In this document: positions 15,274 to 24,112 of the stretch, piece after piece | How positions within the stretch are numbered: position 1 is the stretch's first letter | How the letters are laid out: the number at the start of each line of letters is the position of its first letter | Assembly: GCA_965178525.1 (NCBI GenBank) | Contig: CBCXVS010000021.1 | Coordinates: forward strand, 1-41,576 | Source: CBCXVS01 sp965178525 | GTDB lineage: Bacteria > Tectomicrobia > Entotheonellia > Entotheonellales > Entotheonellaceae | Length of the DNA: 41,576 nucleotides | Reading direction: 5' to 3' | The notes under the pieces: model-generated | Databases searched by the model: none | What the model was told of the DNA's origin: nothing | The model's input: only the letters and a program-made list of their open reading frames with translations | Made by a program: the position numbers and the translations under genes

Positions 15274-16455
15274 TTAGCCGAACAAGGTCAACTGAGCATC
15301 TACCGGGCGTCGGAAGGCTTTGGTCGATAAAAAAGGGGGGTTGCTTGTGAGGCCAGATCGACGACAGGCGAGTTTAAACAATGACGCGACCTGCTCGGCA
15401 AAAATCCCGTCGCCTCGCATGCGCTTGCCAAATTCACGCTCGTTGAGTTGCCCACCCCGCATCGCACGAACGCGATTGAGTATTTTATCTTTCTTGGTCG
15501 GTACATGTTCGGAGAGCCACTGCTCGAATAACGGCGCCACGCCATACGGCAGTCGCAGATGCGTATAGCCCGCGCACTGCGCTCCCGCTTGCACCGCAGC
15601 TTTGACGATGGCCGGTATCTCGATCTTGTTGAGCCCTGCAATGATCGGCGCGACCATCACCCCAACCGGGATGCCCGCTTCGTTGAGAGTTTGAATCGCT
15701 TTGAGCCGATGCTCGGGATGCGAGGCGCGCGGTTCCATGATGCGGCGCAGCTTGTCGTCGAGCGTGGTAATCGATAGCATGACGCTGACCGCGTCGTAAC
15801 AGGCGAGTTCGCTGAGAAGATCAATATCGCGGGTGACGAGCTGATTTTTGGTGATGATCGAGACCGGATTGCGAAATTCGGCGAGCACTTCGAGGCAACC
15901 CCGTGTGAGCTTCAAGTGACGCTCGATGGGCTGATAGGCATCGGTGACGCCGCTCATGGCAATGACCTGGGGTTTCCAGCGCGGCGATGCCAGCTCTTTT
16001 CTCAACAGTTCCACCGCATCCGTTTTCACCAGAATTTTGGTTTCAAAATCCAGCCCTGCCGAAAACCCCAGATATTCGTGCGTCGGCCTGGCAAAGCAAT
16101 AGATGCATCCGTGCTCACAGCCTCTGTAAGGATTAATACTGGTATCAAAGCCAACATCGGGACTGGAGTTATGGGTGATGATCGAGCGTGTCGTATCGTG
16201 CAAAAATTGTGTCTGCGGTGCCGGATTTTCGGGATCGGTTCCGTTTGGGTCGTGTACATAACATAAAGCAGTAAATCGATTCTTGGGATTTTCAGCCGCT
16301 CCACGACCACGGATTGGGGCGGGCTTGCCGTTCACGGTTTCTCCTCTAAGCGTTTTGGCAACGCTTTTCGCCTTGCTAAGATCGAAAGATATACTGCTCA
16401 AATGAGTAGTATACGACTGTCTTGAGGAAATTTCTATTGGGGAAATCGTGTGCAT
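15274..16455 (-). CDS. PA0069-family radical SAM protein
   Basis: The 393-aa protein contains GRGAAENPKNRF (about 50-61), then NPYRGCEHGCIYCFARPTHEY with the CxxxCxxC cluster at C113, C117 and C120 that binds the 4Fe-4S/SAM centre. These are diagnostic of the PA0069/Rv2578c family, distantly related to spore photoproduct lyase; no reaction is firmly known. The C-terminal half continues as a TIM barrel ending in PVDAQLTLFG. The start at 16455 (MHTISPIEI) is preferred to 16560 because homology is absent further upstream, but neither has a clear ribosome site. The gene is divergent from the amidohydrolase. Confidence 0.85.
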   Translation of the reverse strand: MHTISPIEISSRQSYTTHLSSISFDLSKAKSVAKTLRGETVNGKPAPIRGRGAAENPKNRFTALCYVHDPNGTDPENPAPQTQFLHDTTRSIITHNSSPDVGFDTSINPYRGCEHGCIYCFARPTHEYLGFSAGLDFETKILVKTDAVELLRKELASPRWKPQVIAMSGVTDAYQPIERHLKLTRGCLEVLAEFRNPVSIITKNQLVTRDIDLLSELACYDAVSVMLSITTLDDKLRRIMEPRASHPEHRLKAIQTLNEAGIPVGVMVAPIIAGLNKIEIPAIVKAAVQAGAQCAGYTHLRLPYGVAPLFEQWLSEHVPTKKDKILNRVRAMRGGQLNEREFGKRMRGDGIFAEQVASLFKLACRRSGLTSNPPFLSTKAFRRPVDAQLTLFG

Positions 16456-16635
16456 GGTGTCTGCAAGGTCTTGGTGCGGCTGCTCCTTGGGCAGATTGCC
16501 TCCGATGAAGGCACACACGAGGGAGGCGTTCTGGACAACTCGGGGGCGGAGGCTTATCATCTGGCGTGCAGGCGAGGAAGGCTTGATCCATCAACCCGCT
16601 GCAAGGGGGAGTTCGACACGGAGAAGAGGTTTGGC

Positions 16636-17805
16636 GTGATATCCGCGGATGGACATTGCCGGGTGATGCACCTGCCCTTCGACTTGTGGACGAAGCGGCT
16701 ACCCAGGAAGTTCCAGGACAACGGGCCGACAGTGGTGCAGAGGCCCGACGGCACCCGACAATGGGTCGTGGAAGGACGCCCCTGGAGTGGCGTGGGCTGG
16801 AGTGGAATGGGCCGGGGGGACGTCTCCTGCTATGCCCGGGCCGGGGTGGCGGAGGAGCCTGAGCCCGGCATCTTCCGCGCCGCCCATGCCCGGTATCGCT
16901 GCGAAGACATGGACCGCGATGGGGTGGATGCGGAACTCGTCAACGGTCCTTATGAGCAAATAGCGGCCATCCAAGATCCGGAACTTCGTGGGGCCTGCGT
17001 GCGGGTCGTCAACGACTGGGCGAGGGAGCTGTATGAGGCGTCGAACGGCCGGTTCATCATGCTTCTGCCCTTACCCTGCCAGACGCCACAGGAGGCAGTC
17101 GCGGAGCTGCTGCGGGTGGCCGAGTTTGGCTTGCCCACCGGGGTCATCTTCGATTGGGTTGGCGCGCCTGAACCGGTGTTGCATCAGATGTGGGAGCCGG
17201 TCTGGGCGGCGGCCGCAGAGACCGGCCTGCCGATTAACTTTCACGCCAACCCGCGTGGTGGGTCGCGCCAGTTAGGGGTGGGGGTCTCCAGCCTGGAGGC
17301 GCGGAACCCATCCCTGATGCGGGTCGTCAACTTCCCCATGGGGCCGATGGCGGAACTGATGAGCGCCGTCGTGTTCGCCGGTATCTGCGATCGCCATCCC
17401 AGGGTGCGCTTCGTCCTCGAAGAAGCGGGGGTCGGTTGGGTGCCGTTTCTGTTCTGGCGCTTCGACCGAGAGTACGATTGGGGCGAGCCCTCGGCCCGTG
17501 TCTTTGCGCCCGATATCTTGCTTTCAGACCAGCCCACCGCGTTCGTGAAGCGCTAACTCTTCTTCACGTTCGAGGTCGAGGAAGAGGGTGGTTTTCGTCG
17601 CGTGCCGGAGGTGGGTTTAGGTAACTTCCTCTGGGCCAGTGACTTCCCCGGTATGGACAGCCCCTGGCCGCACTCCAAGGAGATGGGACATATTCCGGCG
17701 GAGGCGGCTCTAGGGAAAGAGGCTCTCCAACAACTGGTCTTCGACAACGCGGTGCGTCTTTACCAGATTCCGGTCACACAGCCGCAAGAGCGAGCCCTCA
17801 CGTAA
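16636..17805 (+). pseudogene. Amidohydrolase family protein with in-frame TAA
   Basis: The frame encodes a TIM-barrel amidohydrolase (amidohydro-rel 2/ACMSD type): VISADGH at the start, ELVNGPYEQIAA, the metal-site strand INFHANP, VRFVLEEAGVGWVPFLFWRFDREYDW, and, beyond the stop, NFLWASDFPGMDSPWPHS with the conserved Asp. The TAA at 17554-17556 sits between AFVKR and LFFTFEVEEEG, where relatives usually have Gln, so CAA to TAA is likely. The frame continues without shift to 17805 (389 codons in all). Without readthrough, the product loses the last metal/active-site Asp. GTG at 16636 is chosen because AGAAGAGG precedes it. Confidence 0.85.
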
Positions 17806-17817
17806 CGCTCAGCTCGC

Positions 17818-17859
17818 CTCTGGCCAAGTGTGCGGCCTGTACGACACACTTGGCCAGAG
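17818..17859. terminator. Perfect 15-bp inverted repeat after the amidohydrolase
   Basis: CTCTGGCCAAGTGTG and CACACTTGGCCAGAG flank a 12-nt loop with no mismatch. It begins 13 nt past the amidohydrolase TAA (17803-17805) and lies between convergent genes, so a terminator role is natural. No T-run follows, so it may instead be a regulatory or recombination palindrome. Confidence 0.55.
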
Positions 17860-17926
17860 CTTGAGAATGTCGGCAGGCCATGTTAGCCCGCCGAGGATAA
17901 CTCGCGTCCAACGCGTGCGAGTAGAT

Positions 17927-17973
17927 GGGATTTTTGCCCAACCCACGATCAGAGGGATTGAGCAAAAAATCCC
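17927..17973 (-). terminator. Candidate terminator of the laminin-B gene
   Basis: GGGATTTTTGC and GCAAAAAATCCC form an imperfect dyad, with T-runs on either strand, just beyond the 3' end of the minus-strand gene ending at 17985. Confidence 0.35.
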
Positions 17974-17984
17974 TATCAACTCAA

Positions 17985-18539
17985 TCATTCCGGCTCCTGT
18001 CGATCCCGTCGCAAGATGACGTTGTCAAGGCAGCCCGTGTCTCTTCCACTCGCGTATTCCCCGCGAATCAACAGGTCGGTTACGGATGAAAGGACGAGGC
18101 TCAGTTCCTCCTGTGTCGGTTCTTCGTCGCTCCCGGCGATGTTCCAGCCTGCTGTTTCCTCCAGGGGGACTCTATAGCGGGTCCCGTCCACGCCGGGATT
18201 CGAAAGCGTATCAAAGGCGAGGACTAGGCCCCCACCGACTAGGATCACATCGTCAGCATCAAACTGGCCACCGGTTGTGGACTGCGTCAGGTCGAAGGTT
18301 AAGCCGCTGTTGTAGGCATCAGCGACATCGCCGAGGAAGTCTAACGGCGCCTTCCAATACCAGATGCCACGACCCGAATCCGCAGCGCAAATATGGCCCG
18401 CCGGATTGTGGGTTGGCCTTTGCGCCCCGTTGACCACGGCCCAGTTCTCGTTGTTCTGATCGAAGGTGCTGGTCGCAGCATACCCCATTGAACAGAAACA
18501 CAATGATAACAGTAATATCGAGATCTATTGCGCTCTCAT
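17985..18539 (-). pseudogene. Secreted laminin B (domain IV) protein, amber codon in signal peptide
   Basis: The mature part matches the laminin B domain: TSTFDQNNENWAVVNGAQ, APLDFLGDVADAYNSGLTFD, then VILVGGGLVLAFDT, and TDLLIRGEYASGRDTGCLDN near the end. Translating from ATG 18539 gives MRAQ, a TAG at 18525-18527, then ISILLLSLCFCSMGYAA, a good signal peptide split by the stop. A GGGAGGG ribosome site precedes this ATG. The frame could restart only at weak codons such as TTG 18503, which would leave a shortened leader. The domain is known as a module in animal laminins and in bacterial secreted proteins, where it is poorly studied. Confidence 0.75.
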
Positions 18540-18775
18540 TTATATAGCTCCCTCCCCTCCTGTTTTTGTTTCCTCAGACTGATCAGCAGATCGGTCCACA
18601 GTTGTCGTTGCGTCAATCCTTCCTCCCCTCTCGCCCTGGCCAGTATCTCCTGATGCGTCCAGCCTCTATCCGAGGTGCGCATACAGGTGTCTGAAGTGAT
18701 ACAGAAGCGCCACACCTTCACGCGGGTCCACAGCCCCAGCGCCGCCAACACCCTCGCGGGCCTGATGTCCCGCAC
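18536..18775 (-). CDS. Possible 79-aa protein overlapping the laminin-B start
   Basis: The frame ends in TGA, overlapping the ATG of the laminin-B gene as ATGA. Its C-terminal half (GWTHQEILARARGEEGLTQR and on) looks like a helical protein segment. I recognise no family, and the N-terminal half looks non-coding. It may be a remnant of a longer gene. Confidence 0.25.
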   Translation of the reverse strand: MRDIRPARVLAALGLWTRVKVWRFCITSDTCMRTSDRGWTHQEILARARGEEGLTQRQLWTDLLISLRKQKQEGRELYK

Positions 18776-18972
18776 TCGTTGGACGCGGGTCGTCCGTTTG
18801 AAGATATGTTAGAGGCGCAGGTGGTGGCGGGGTGGCAGGAGGCCGCCAACATGGACGTACAGGGCGGCTGTACAGAGCGGGAAGCATGGGATGCATGTCG
18901 CTAACCTAACGGCGGCACACGGCGTCGGGCGCGCTTGACCCTGTCAAGCGCGGCTCGTACACCTGAAGGTCC
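18540..18972. other. 433-nt spacer between OmpA lipoprotein and laminin-B genes
   Basis: No recognised gene. It contains the doubtful 79-aa frame (18536-18775) and the perfect hairpin at 18930-18952. The remainder is GC-rich without clear signals. Confidence 0.4.
18930..18952 (-). terminator. Perfect 10-bp hairpin downstream of OmpA gene
   Basis: CGCGCTTGAC, loop CCT, GTCAAGCGCG. It lies about 20 nt past the stop of the minus-strand lipoprotein gene. The stem is strong but there is no T-run. Confidence 0.45.
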
Positions 18973-19623
18973 TCAGGCGCCACCGCCGGACGACCGCTCG
19001 ATTTTCAGGCGTTGGCGTCCCGGGGCGGAGACCACGATCTCCTTATAGACCTGAATTTCCACACGCCGGTTCTTAAAGCGTCCGTCCCGGGTCGTGTTGG
19101 CTGCGAGAGGGGCTTCCTCGCCATAGGACACGGTTTTCACGCGTAGCGGATCAAGGCCTTTATGCATGATCAGGTAACGCGCCACCGTGGCCGCACGTTT
19201 ACGCCCCAAGGTATAGTTGTAGTCTTCCGACCCCGTGCTATCGGTATGGCCAGCCACCAGAAAGACGACATCAGCCCCGGCGTCAAGGTTGTGGAGAAAC
19301 GTATCGATGGCATGTTGAGCCTCGGCGGTTAAGGTGGCCGAATCCAGGGAAAAATTCGTGCCATCTTGGACCCCAAGCACAAAATGCTGTTCGAGCCGGA
19401 GGTTCTCCAAATTCTTCAGCGCCAGCTCCGCCCGCCCCATGGCGCGGTTGGTGTTGGCTTCGGTCTGGCCCAGGCGCGCTTCGACCTCTGACACCTGTTG
19501 GGACAAGGGCGCCATTTGTTGGTGCACCCACCCTCGGGTAGCCACACACCCTGAGGCGCCCACAAGGAGGATGACACCCAACAACAAGGTGTACACGCGT
19601 CTTCTAGGGCTCTGCGCTTTCAT
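18973..19623 (-). CDS. OmpA-family (Pal-like) outer-membrane lipoprotein
   Basis: The 216-aa protein begins with a basic start and hydrophobic segment ending LLVGASGC, a lipobox with the lipidated Cys at about 26. A short coiled region follows (about 35-75: SQQVSEVEARLGQTEANTNR). The C-terminal OmpA domain then has GHTDSTGSEDYNYTLGRKRA and RRVEIQV, the peptidoglycan-binding signature. It should anchor the outer membrane or envelope to peptidoglycan, so the organism probably has an outer membrane. The second of two adjacent Mets is chosen because GAGGTG is then 5 nt upstream. It is divergent from the amidase. Confidence 0.9.
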   Translation of the reverse strand: MKAQSPRRRVYTLLLGVILLVGASGCVATRGWVHQQMAPLSQQVSEVEARLGQTEANTNRAMGRAELALKNLENLRLEQHFVLGVQDGTNFSLDSATLTAEAQHAIDTFLHNLDAGADVVFLVAGHTDSTGSEDYNYTLGRKRAATVARYLIMHKGLDPLRVKTVSYGEEAPLAANTTRDGRFKNRRVEIQVYKEIVVSAPGRQRLKIERSSGGGA

Positions 19624-19840
19624 CATGCCACCTCGCTTTCCATCACTGTATCCTTATCCTATATACGAGTGCAGACCAGATGTGGTCCCATGCCAGGTTA
19701 CAAGATATTGTCTTAGCCGACAAGCGAATATCTTACAAAGCTCTACCTCTGTAGACACGGCGGCATGGCGCTTGCTATGATACGCTGCCACATGACACGG
19801 TCTATTTTGGCGGCATCATGGAACCATTGGAGGACTACTG

Positions 19841-21271
19841 TTGTCACACACCCATCCGGTTTTTCTGCCAGCGGCGGAACAAGCCGCCCTGGTCACGTCG
19901 AAACAGGTTTCGGCAGTCGAACTCATGCAGGCGCATCTGGAGCAAATCGACCGTCTCAACCCCAGGGTTAACGCCATCTGTACGCTGGCCGCAGAGCAGG
20001 CGCTCAAAGACGCGGAGACAGCCGACTCGCAGCAGGCGCGAGGGGAAGCGCTTGGCCCGTTACACGGGTTGCCGGTGGGCATCAAAGACTTGACGGAAAC
20101 CCAAGGGATACGGACCACGTATGGCTCGCCCATCTACGCCAACCACGTGCCGAACGTCGACGCCCTGGTGGTGACGCGCTACAAACAGGCGGGCGCCATT
20201 GTCATTGGCAAGACCAATACCCCAGAGTTTGGGGCGGGCTCCCAGACGTTTAACGCGGTGTTCGGGGCCACCCGGAATCCGTACGATCCGGGCAAAACGT
20301 GTGGGGGATCGAGCGGCGGCGCCGCGGTGGCGCTCGCCTGCGGCATGATTCCGTTAGCGCAAGGCTCCGACCTCGGCGGGTCGCTACGCAACCCGGCAGC
20401 TTGGTCAAACGTGGTCGGATTTCGTAACGGTATTGGCCGCGTGCCCGTATGGCCAGTCGCTCTTGGCTACTCCTCGCTCTCCGTCACCGGCGCCATGGGC
20501 CGCACCGTGCGGGATGTGGCGTTGCAGCTCTCGGTGATCGCCGGTCCTGATCCGCGTGTTCCCGTGGCTTTACCCTTTCCGCCCACGGCTTTTGCTGGCG
20601 ATCTTGGCCGCGATTTCCATGGGGTGCGCCTGGCGTGGAGCCGTGATCTGGGCCGGTATCCCGTTGACAGCGTCATCACGCAGGTCTGTGAGGCGCAGCG
20701 GGGGACGTTTGCACAGATTGGCTGTACGGTGGAAGATGCCGAGCCTGACATGCGCGACGCGGACGAAATTTTCCAGACGATGCGGGCTTATTCCTTTGCC
20801 CATCGGCATGCCCGGCATCTGGCCGAGCACCGTGATCAGCTCAAAGCCACCGTGATTTGGAATGCCGAAAGGGGCATGACCCTGTCGGCCCTGGAGGTGG
20901 CGCAGGCGGAAGCAAAGCGGACGGCGCTGTACCACCGAGTTGTGGCGTTTTTTGAGCGCTATGATTTCCTCTGTCTCCCGACCACGCAGGTTTCCCCGTT
21001 TTCCATCGAGCAGGAATATCCAACCGAGATTAACGGTCAGCGCTTGGAGACGTATATTGATTGGATGGGCCTGTGCTATGCCATTACTGTAACCGGTTGT
21101 CCGGCCATCTCGGTGCCGTGCGGCTTTACCCCGGAGGGATTGCCCGTGGGTCTGCAAATTGTGGGCCGGCCGCACGCCGATTTTGCCGTGCTGCAGCTGG
21201 CGCACGCCTTCGAGCAGGCGACGCGGTATTATCAACGCAGACCAGCCGTGACCACGGCAGGCCAAGACTGA
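19841..21271 (+). CDS. Amidase signature family hydrolase
   Basis: The 476-aa protein has the full amidase signature triad: K82 in GLPVGIKDLTET, the cis-Ser in CGGSSGGAAVALACG (157/158) and nucleophile S181 in GSDLGGSLRNPA. Such enzymes hydrolyse amides, including aryl-acyl amides and Glu-tRNA when part of GatCAB. With no gatB or gatC nearby, and with the aliphatic-amidase-like C-terminus (GLPVGLQIVGRPHAD), a free amidase is more likely than GatA. It starts with TTG at 19841; GGAGGA six nt upstream decides this start. Confidence 0.9.
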   Translation: MSHTHPVFLPAAEQAALVTSKQVSAVELMQAHLEQIDRLNPRVNAICTLAAEQALKDAETADSQQARGEALGPLHGLPVGIKDLTETQGIRTTYGSPIYANHVPNVDALVVTRYKQAGAIVIGKTNTPEFGAGSQTFNAVFGATRNPYDPGKTCGGSSGGAAVALACGMIPLAQGSDLGGSLRNPAAWSNVVGFRNGIGRVPVWPVALGYSSLSVTGAMGRTVRDVALQLSVIAGPDPRVPVALPFPPTAFAGDLGRDFHGVRLAWSRDLGRYPVDSVITQVCEAQRGTFAQIGCTVEDAEPDMRDADEIFQTMRAYSFAHRHARHLAEHRDQLKATVIWNAERGMTLSALEVAQAEAKRTALYHRVVAFFERYDFLCLPTTQVSPFSIEQEYPTEINGQRLETYIDWMGLCYAITVTGCPAISVPCGFTPEGLPVGLQIVGRPHADFAVLQLAHAFEQATRYYQRRPAVTTAGQD

Positions 21272-21312
21272 TCCGCAAAGGGCGCGAAGGGGCGCAAATT
21301 GACGGCGATAAC

Positions 21313-21332
21313 GGCGCCTCGTTGACGGCGCC
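21313..21332. terminator. Short hairpin between convergent genes
   Basis: GGCGCC, 8-nt loop, GGCGCC lies between the amidase and the minus-strand secreted protein. The six-bp GC stem has no T-run; weak candidate. Confidence 0.25.
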
Positions 21333-21333
21333 A

Positions 21334-21948
21334 TTATGGCGAGGTGGGGAAATTCTGCTGTATGCGTTGTGTAAGTTGCTGCTCCTCGACCTCGATCGTC
21401 TTGCTAATCTTCCTTGCCTGGCTCTGTTCGACGTCCATCGTGGTCACCTCGCCTTCGCGCGGCCTGGCCGTGTACACGGCTGTCACGTCGAGTTCCGCCG
21501 GACTGTAGAGGACGACAAAGCCATCGATGTAGGCAAAATCGATACAGACAGGAGCCCCATTCAGGTCAATGGGACAGAAAAAACCCGCGACCGTGCCACA
21601 CGTGAACTGGATACCGGCGTTGGGCCCGACGATGTTCTGCTTGAAGGGGGTGACGTTCAAATCGCTGGGAGAGGCGCCTACCGGCTGGGGTAGAACCACC
21701 TTTGCGGCAACCGCGACACGGTTTTCGTTCGGGTTGTGGACATTGATGACCGTGCGGTAGACGCCGTTAGCGAGTTCGCCGTCATTGACCGGACCCAGCA
21801 ACGAACACGTGACTTTCACAGCGTATTGATACGCCACTTTTAGGGATGCCGCCTGGCCATCATCGGGAGACCACACCCCTATCGCATTACCCAGTAGCAG
21901 GAGCCCTGCCAGAGCCGTCATATGGTGTTTACGGTGTTGAAGTCTCAT
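21334..21948 (-). CDS. Secreted protein of unknown function
   Basis: The 204-aa product has a signal peptide (MRLQHRKHHMTALAGLLLLG, cleavage likely after GQAAS). The mature part carries YQYAVKVTCSLLGP, then YRTVINVHNPNENRVAVAAK, a beta-rich pattern seen in conserved hypothetical exported proteins of similar large genomes. Cysteines near residues 50, 115 and 125 may form disulfides. A Q/E-rich tail follows (QARKISKTIEVEEQQLTQRI). The ATG at 21948 is chosen because it starts a clean signal peptide with AGGAGA upstream. Function unknown. Confidence 0.7.
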   Translation of the reverse strand: MRLQHRKHHMTALAGLLLLGNAIGVWSPDDGQAASLKVAYQYAVKVTCSLLGPVNDGELANGVYRTVINVHNPNENRVAVAAKVVLPQPVGASPSDLNVTPFKQNIVGPNAGIQFTCGTVAGFFCPIDLNGAPVCIDFAYIDGFVVLYSPAELDVTAVYTARPREGEVTTMDVEQSQARKISKTIEVEEQQLTQRIQQNFPTSP

Positions 21949-22252
21949 ACGCTTTGCTCTCCTCTGTGCCGAAGACATGTGTCGCGCAAACTGCGATGAC
22001 ACGCGAGGGACCGCTTTGTCCGGCCACCGCTTCTGCCGCCGCAGTCCTGATACGTCCTTCTAAAAGTACAGACGTGTGGCAAGACGCATGTGTGAATTTT
22101 TCGAGATGGGGACTCGAGAAGGGCGACAGACGAGAAATACAAAGAAAGGATGAGGAACATGTATCACTACGGCCACGCCTATCCACCACTATCCTCTTGC
22201 TTTCAGAAGTGGTTACATTTACATTTTTCGGGTAATCCCTTTAGGAGGATAT
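21949..22252. other. Divergent spacer with a dispersed 19-bp repeat
   Basis: It separates the secreted-protein gene (minus) and the Phd/VapC pair (plus). It contains CATGTGTGAATTTTTCGAG at 22087-22105, repeated exactly at 31147-31165. A T-rich stretch (22210-22235) probably carries the toxin-antitoxin promoter. Confidence 0.4.
22087..22105 (+). repeat. Dispersed 19-bp repeat, copy 1
   Basis: CATGTGTGAATTTTTCGAG is identical to 31147-31165. Both copies are intergenic. Confidence 0.6.
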
Positions 22253-22513
22253 ATGGAGACAGTCGGAATCAAGAGCCTAAAAGCACGACTGAGTGCATAT
22301 ATCGCCAAAGCTCAGACAGGCGAGCGCATTATCATCACAGATCGGGGCGAAGCCGTAGCGGAACTGGGGCCCCTAAGCCCTGCCCGGCAGGCGGTGCAAG
22401 CCTTGGCCAAACATGGCAAGCTGCAATGGAACGGGACAAAGCCGGCAGGACTCAAAGGCGTGCAGGTGCGAGGAGGCGCCGTGGCAGAGACCGTGCTTGA
22501 GGATCGCCGATGA
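22253..22513 (+). CDS. Phd/YefM-family antitoxin
   Basis: The 86-aa protein starts METVGIKSLKARLSAYIAKA followed by GERIIITDRGEAVAELGPL, the standard Phd/YefM DNA-binding N-terminus. The C-terminal tail would bind the toxin. AGGAGG lies 4 nt before the ATG. Its TGA overlaps the ATG of the PIN toxin (ATGA). It is a different antitoxin family from the AbrB-type one at 3948, so the two pairs are not recent copies. Confidence 0.88.
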   Translation: METVGIKSLKARLSAYIAKAQTGERIIITDRGEAVAELGPLSPARQAVQALAKHGKLQWNGTKPAGLKGVQVRGGAVAETVLEDRR

Positions 22514-22941
22514 TCTTGTATCTGGATACCAGCAGTCTCGTGAAGCTGTATCTGGACGAGGCCTACAGTGAAGCCGTGCATCGTTGGGCGCAGGAGGCAG
22601 AAATATTGGCCACGTCTCGCGTAGCCTATCCGGAGACCCTTGCGGCCCTGGCCCGCCGCTGGCGCGCAGGCGATCTCGATGAGACCGATTTTCAGCGAGT
22701 CATAGCGACCTTCAAAGCGCAATGGCCCGCCTTTGCCGTGATTGATCTCGATGAAACGGCAGCCGGCGAAGTGGCGATCACGCACGCTCTACGTGGCTTC
22801 GATGCCATTCACCTCACAGCTGCTCTGGAACTCCGGCGGGAAGCGCCGGACGCCGAAGTCGCCTTTACGGCGTTCGATAGCCAGCTGGCGCGATCCGCCC
22901 GGACTGAGGGGTTCCAGGTGCTGGATGCAGATGTGGCCTAG
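22510..22941 (+). CDS. vapC: PIN-domain toxin (VapC-like)
   Basis: The 143-aa protein starts MILYLDTSSLVKLYLDE (D6) and has E42 in AYPETLAAL, D98 in RGFDAIHLTAAL and D123 in FTAFDSQLARSA, the four acidic residues of PIN RNases. Translation is coupled to the Phd-type antitoxin through an ATGA overlap. Such toxins cleave tRNA or other RNA when the antitoxin is degraded. It looks complete. Confidence 0.9.
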   Translation: MILYLDTSSLVKLYLDEAYSEAVHRWAQEAEILATSRVAYPETLAALARRWRAGDLDETDFQRVIATFKAQWPAFAVIDLDETAAGEVAITHALRGFDAIHLTAALELRREAPDAEVAFTAFDSQLARSARTEGFQVLDADVA

Positions 22942-23070
22942 CTTCAGGATCAGGTCGCGACAACCCAATGGGGTCTGATCCGCAGTGGGCTCTTATATGC
23001 GTTCACAGCATCCCTCACGGGCCACTCCCGGATATGAGCAGGATACACCCATACGAAAAGGAAAGCCACG

Positions 23071-23661
23071 GTGGATCTTTCGCCTGTCACATTAGAAGGT
23101 CAACATGTCTGTCTGGAGCCGCTATCCATGGCGCATCATGACCGGCTGGTCGAGGCGGCCACGGATGGCCAGCTCTGGAACTTGCGCGTCACCACCGTGC
23201 CGACCCCAGAGACCATGGCCACATTTATTACGGAAACCTTGCAAGCCAGGGAGCAAGGGCAGCAGCTCCCGTTTACCATCGTGCACAAGCCTTCCGGGCG
23301 TGTGGTCGGCAGTACCCGTTTCCTCGACATCGTTCCGGAGCACCGGCAAGTGGAGATCGGCGGCACGTGGCTGGCGGAGAGTTGGCAACGCAGCGCCATC
23401 AATACCGAAGCCAAGCTGTTACTGTTGCGGCACGCTTTTGACGTGTGGGGGTGCATTCGCGTGCAATTCGTCACGGATGTCTTGAACGAGCGCTCGCGCG
23501 CCGCTCTCCTGCGGATTGGGGCGAAGGAGGAGGGTGTCTTACGTTACCATATGATTATGCGAGACGGACGATATCGCGACTCGGTCTGCTTTAGTATTAT
23601 TGCCCCTGAGTGGCCTGCGGTTGCGGCAGACCTCGAGACCAAACTGCACAAGTCATACTAA
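23071..23661 (+). CDS. GNAT N-acetyltransferase, RimJ/RimL-like
   Basis: The 196-aa protein has the layout of the RimJ/RimL-type acetyltransferase subfamily: LEGQHVCLEPLSMAHHDRLV, then GSTRFLDIVPEHRQVEIGGTW, and later VLNERSRAALLRIGAKEEGV. It should transfer an acetyl group from acetyl-CoA to an amine; some relatives act on ribosomal protein N-termini, others on small molecules. The start is GTG at 23071 with AAAGGAAAG upstream. It is a single-gene unit. Confidence 0.88.
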   Translation: MDLSPVTLEGQHVCLEPLSMAHHDRLVEAATDGQLWNLRVTTVPTPETMATFITETLQAREQGQQLPFTIVHKPSGRVVGSTRFLDIVPEHRQVEIGGTWLAESWQRSAINTEAKLLLLRHAFDVWGCIRVQFVTDVLNERSRAALLRIGAKEEGVLRYHMIMRDGRYRDSVCFSIIAPEWPAVAADLETKLHKSY

Positions 23662-23830
23662 CGGCTCGGCGTTCGAGCGTTTCCCTGCCATGAAAAGATT
23701 CATTGCATCGGCACGAAAGCTTATCTAAGATCACACGCAGGACATCACCACCACGAGGACATGGCCCATCAGATGCCATGTCCTTCGAACGCCAATTCCG
23801 GGCATGACGACGCCGACGAGTGGACCGGGT

Positions 23831-24076
23831 ATGAGTCAGCATGAGACGCAATGGATCGTACGCCTGACCCCGATGGCCGGCGGTCGTGTGCATGACTTGC
23901 TGCGCCTCCCCGTCTCGATGGACGTCTGGGAACGCGACGATGCAGGTCTGGTCGCCGTCATGAGCGAGACGCAAGTAGGGAGGTAACACGCCGTTCGTTA
24001 GCCCACGTGGAGCGACTCTACACCGTAGCGGAATACGCGCGCCGAGCGCAGCAGCGGTCAGAGCCGAAAGCGTAGT
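23831..24076 (+). pseudogene. Broken copy of the M14 carboxypeptidase N-terminal segment
   Basis: The frame from 23831 (stop at 23986) gives QWIVRLTPMAGGRVHDLLRL and SMDVWERDDAGLVAVMSETQ. These parallel the start of the next gene, with DLIVKVTPTGPRASVSRLLN and LDVWEVKADYVVLRAAEAQ. After the stop, another frame (about 23988-24076) continues with SLAHVERLYTVAEYARRAQQ and ends in TAG. It looks like a duplicated carboxypeptidase propeptide with a frameshift and no catalytic domain. A small stand-alone propeptide-like inhibitor is an alternative. Confidence 0.5.
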
Positions 24077-24112
24077 TATCACATCGAACCCCGGTCGAGG
24101 AGAAGCATACGA

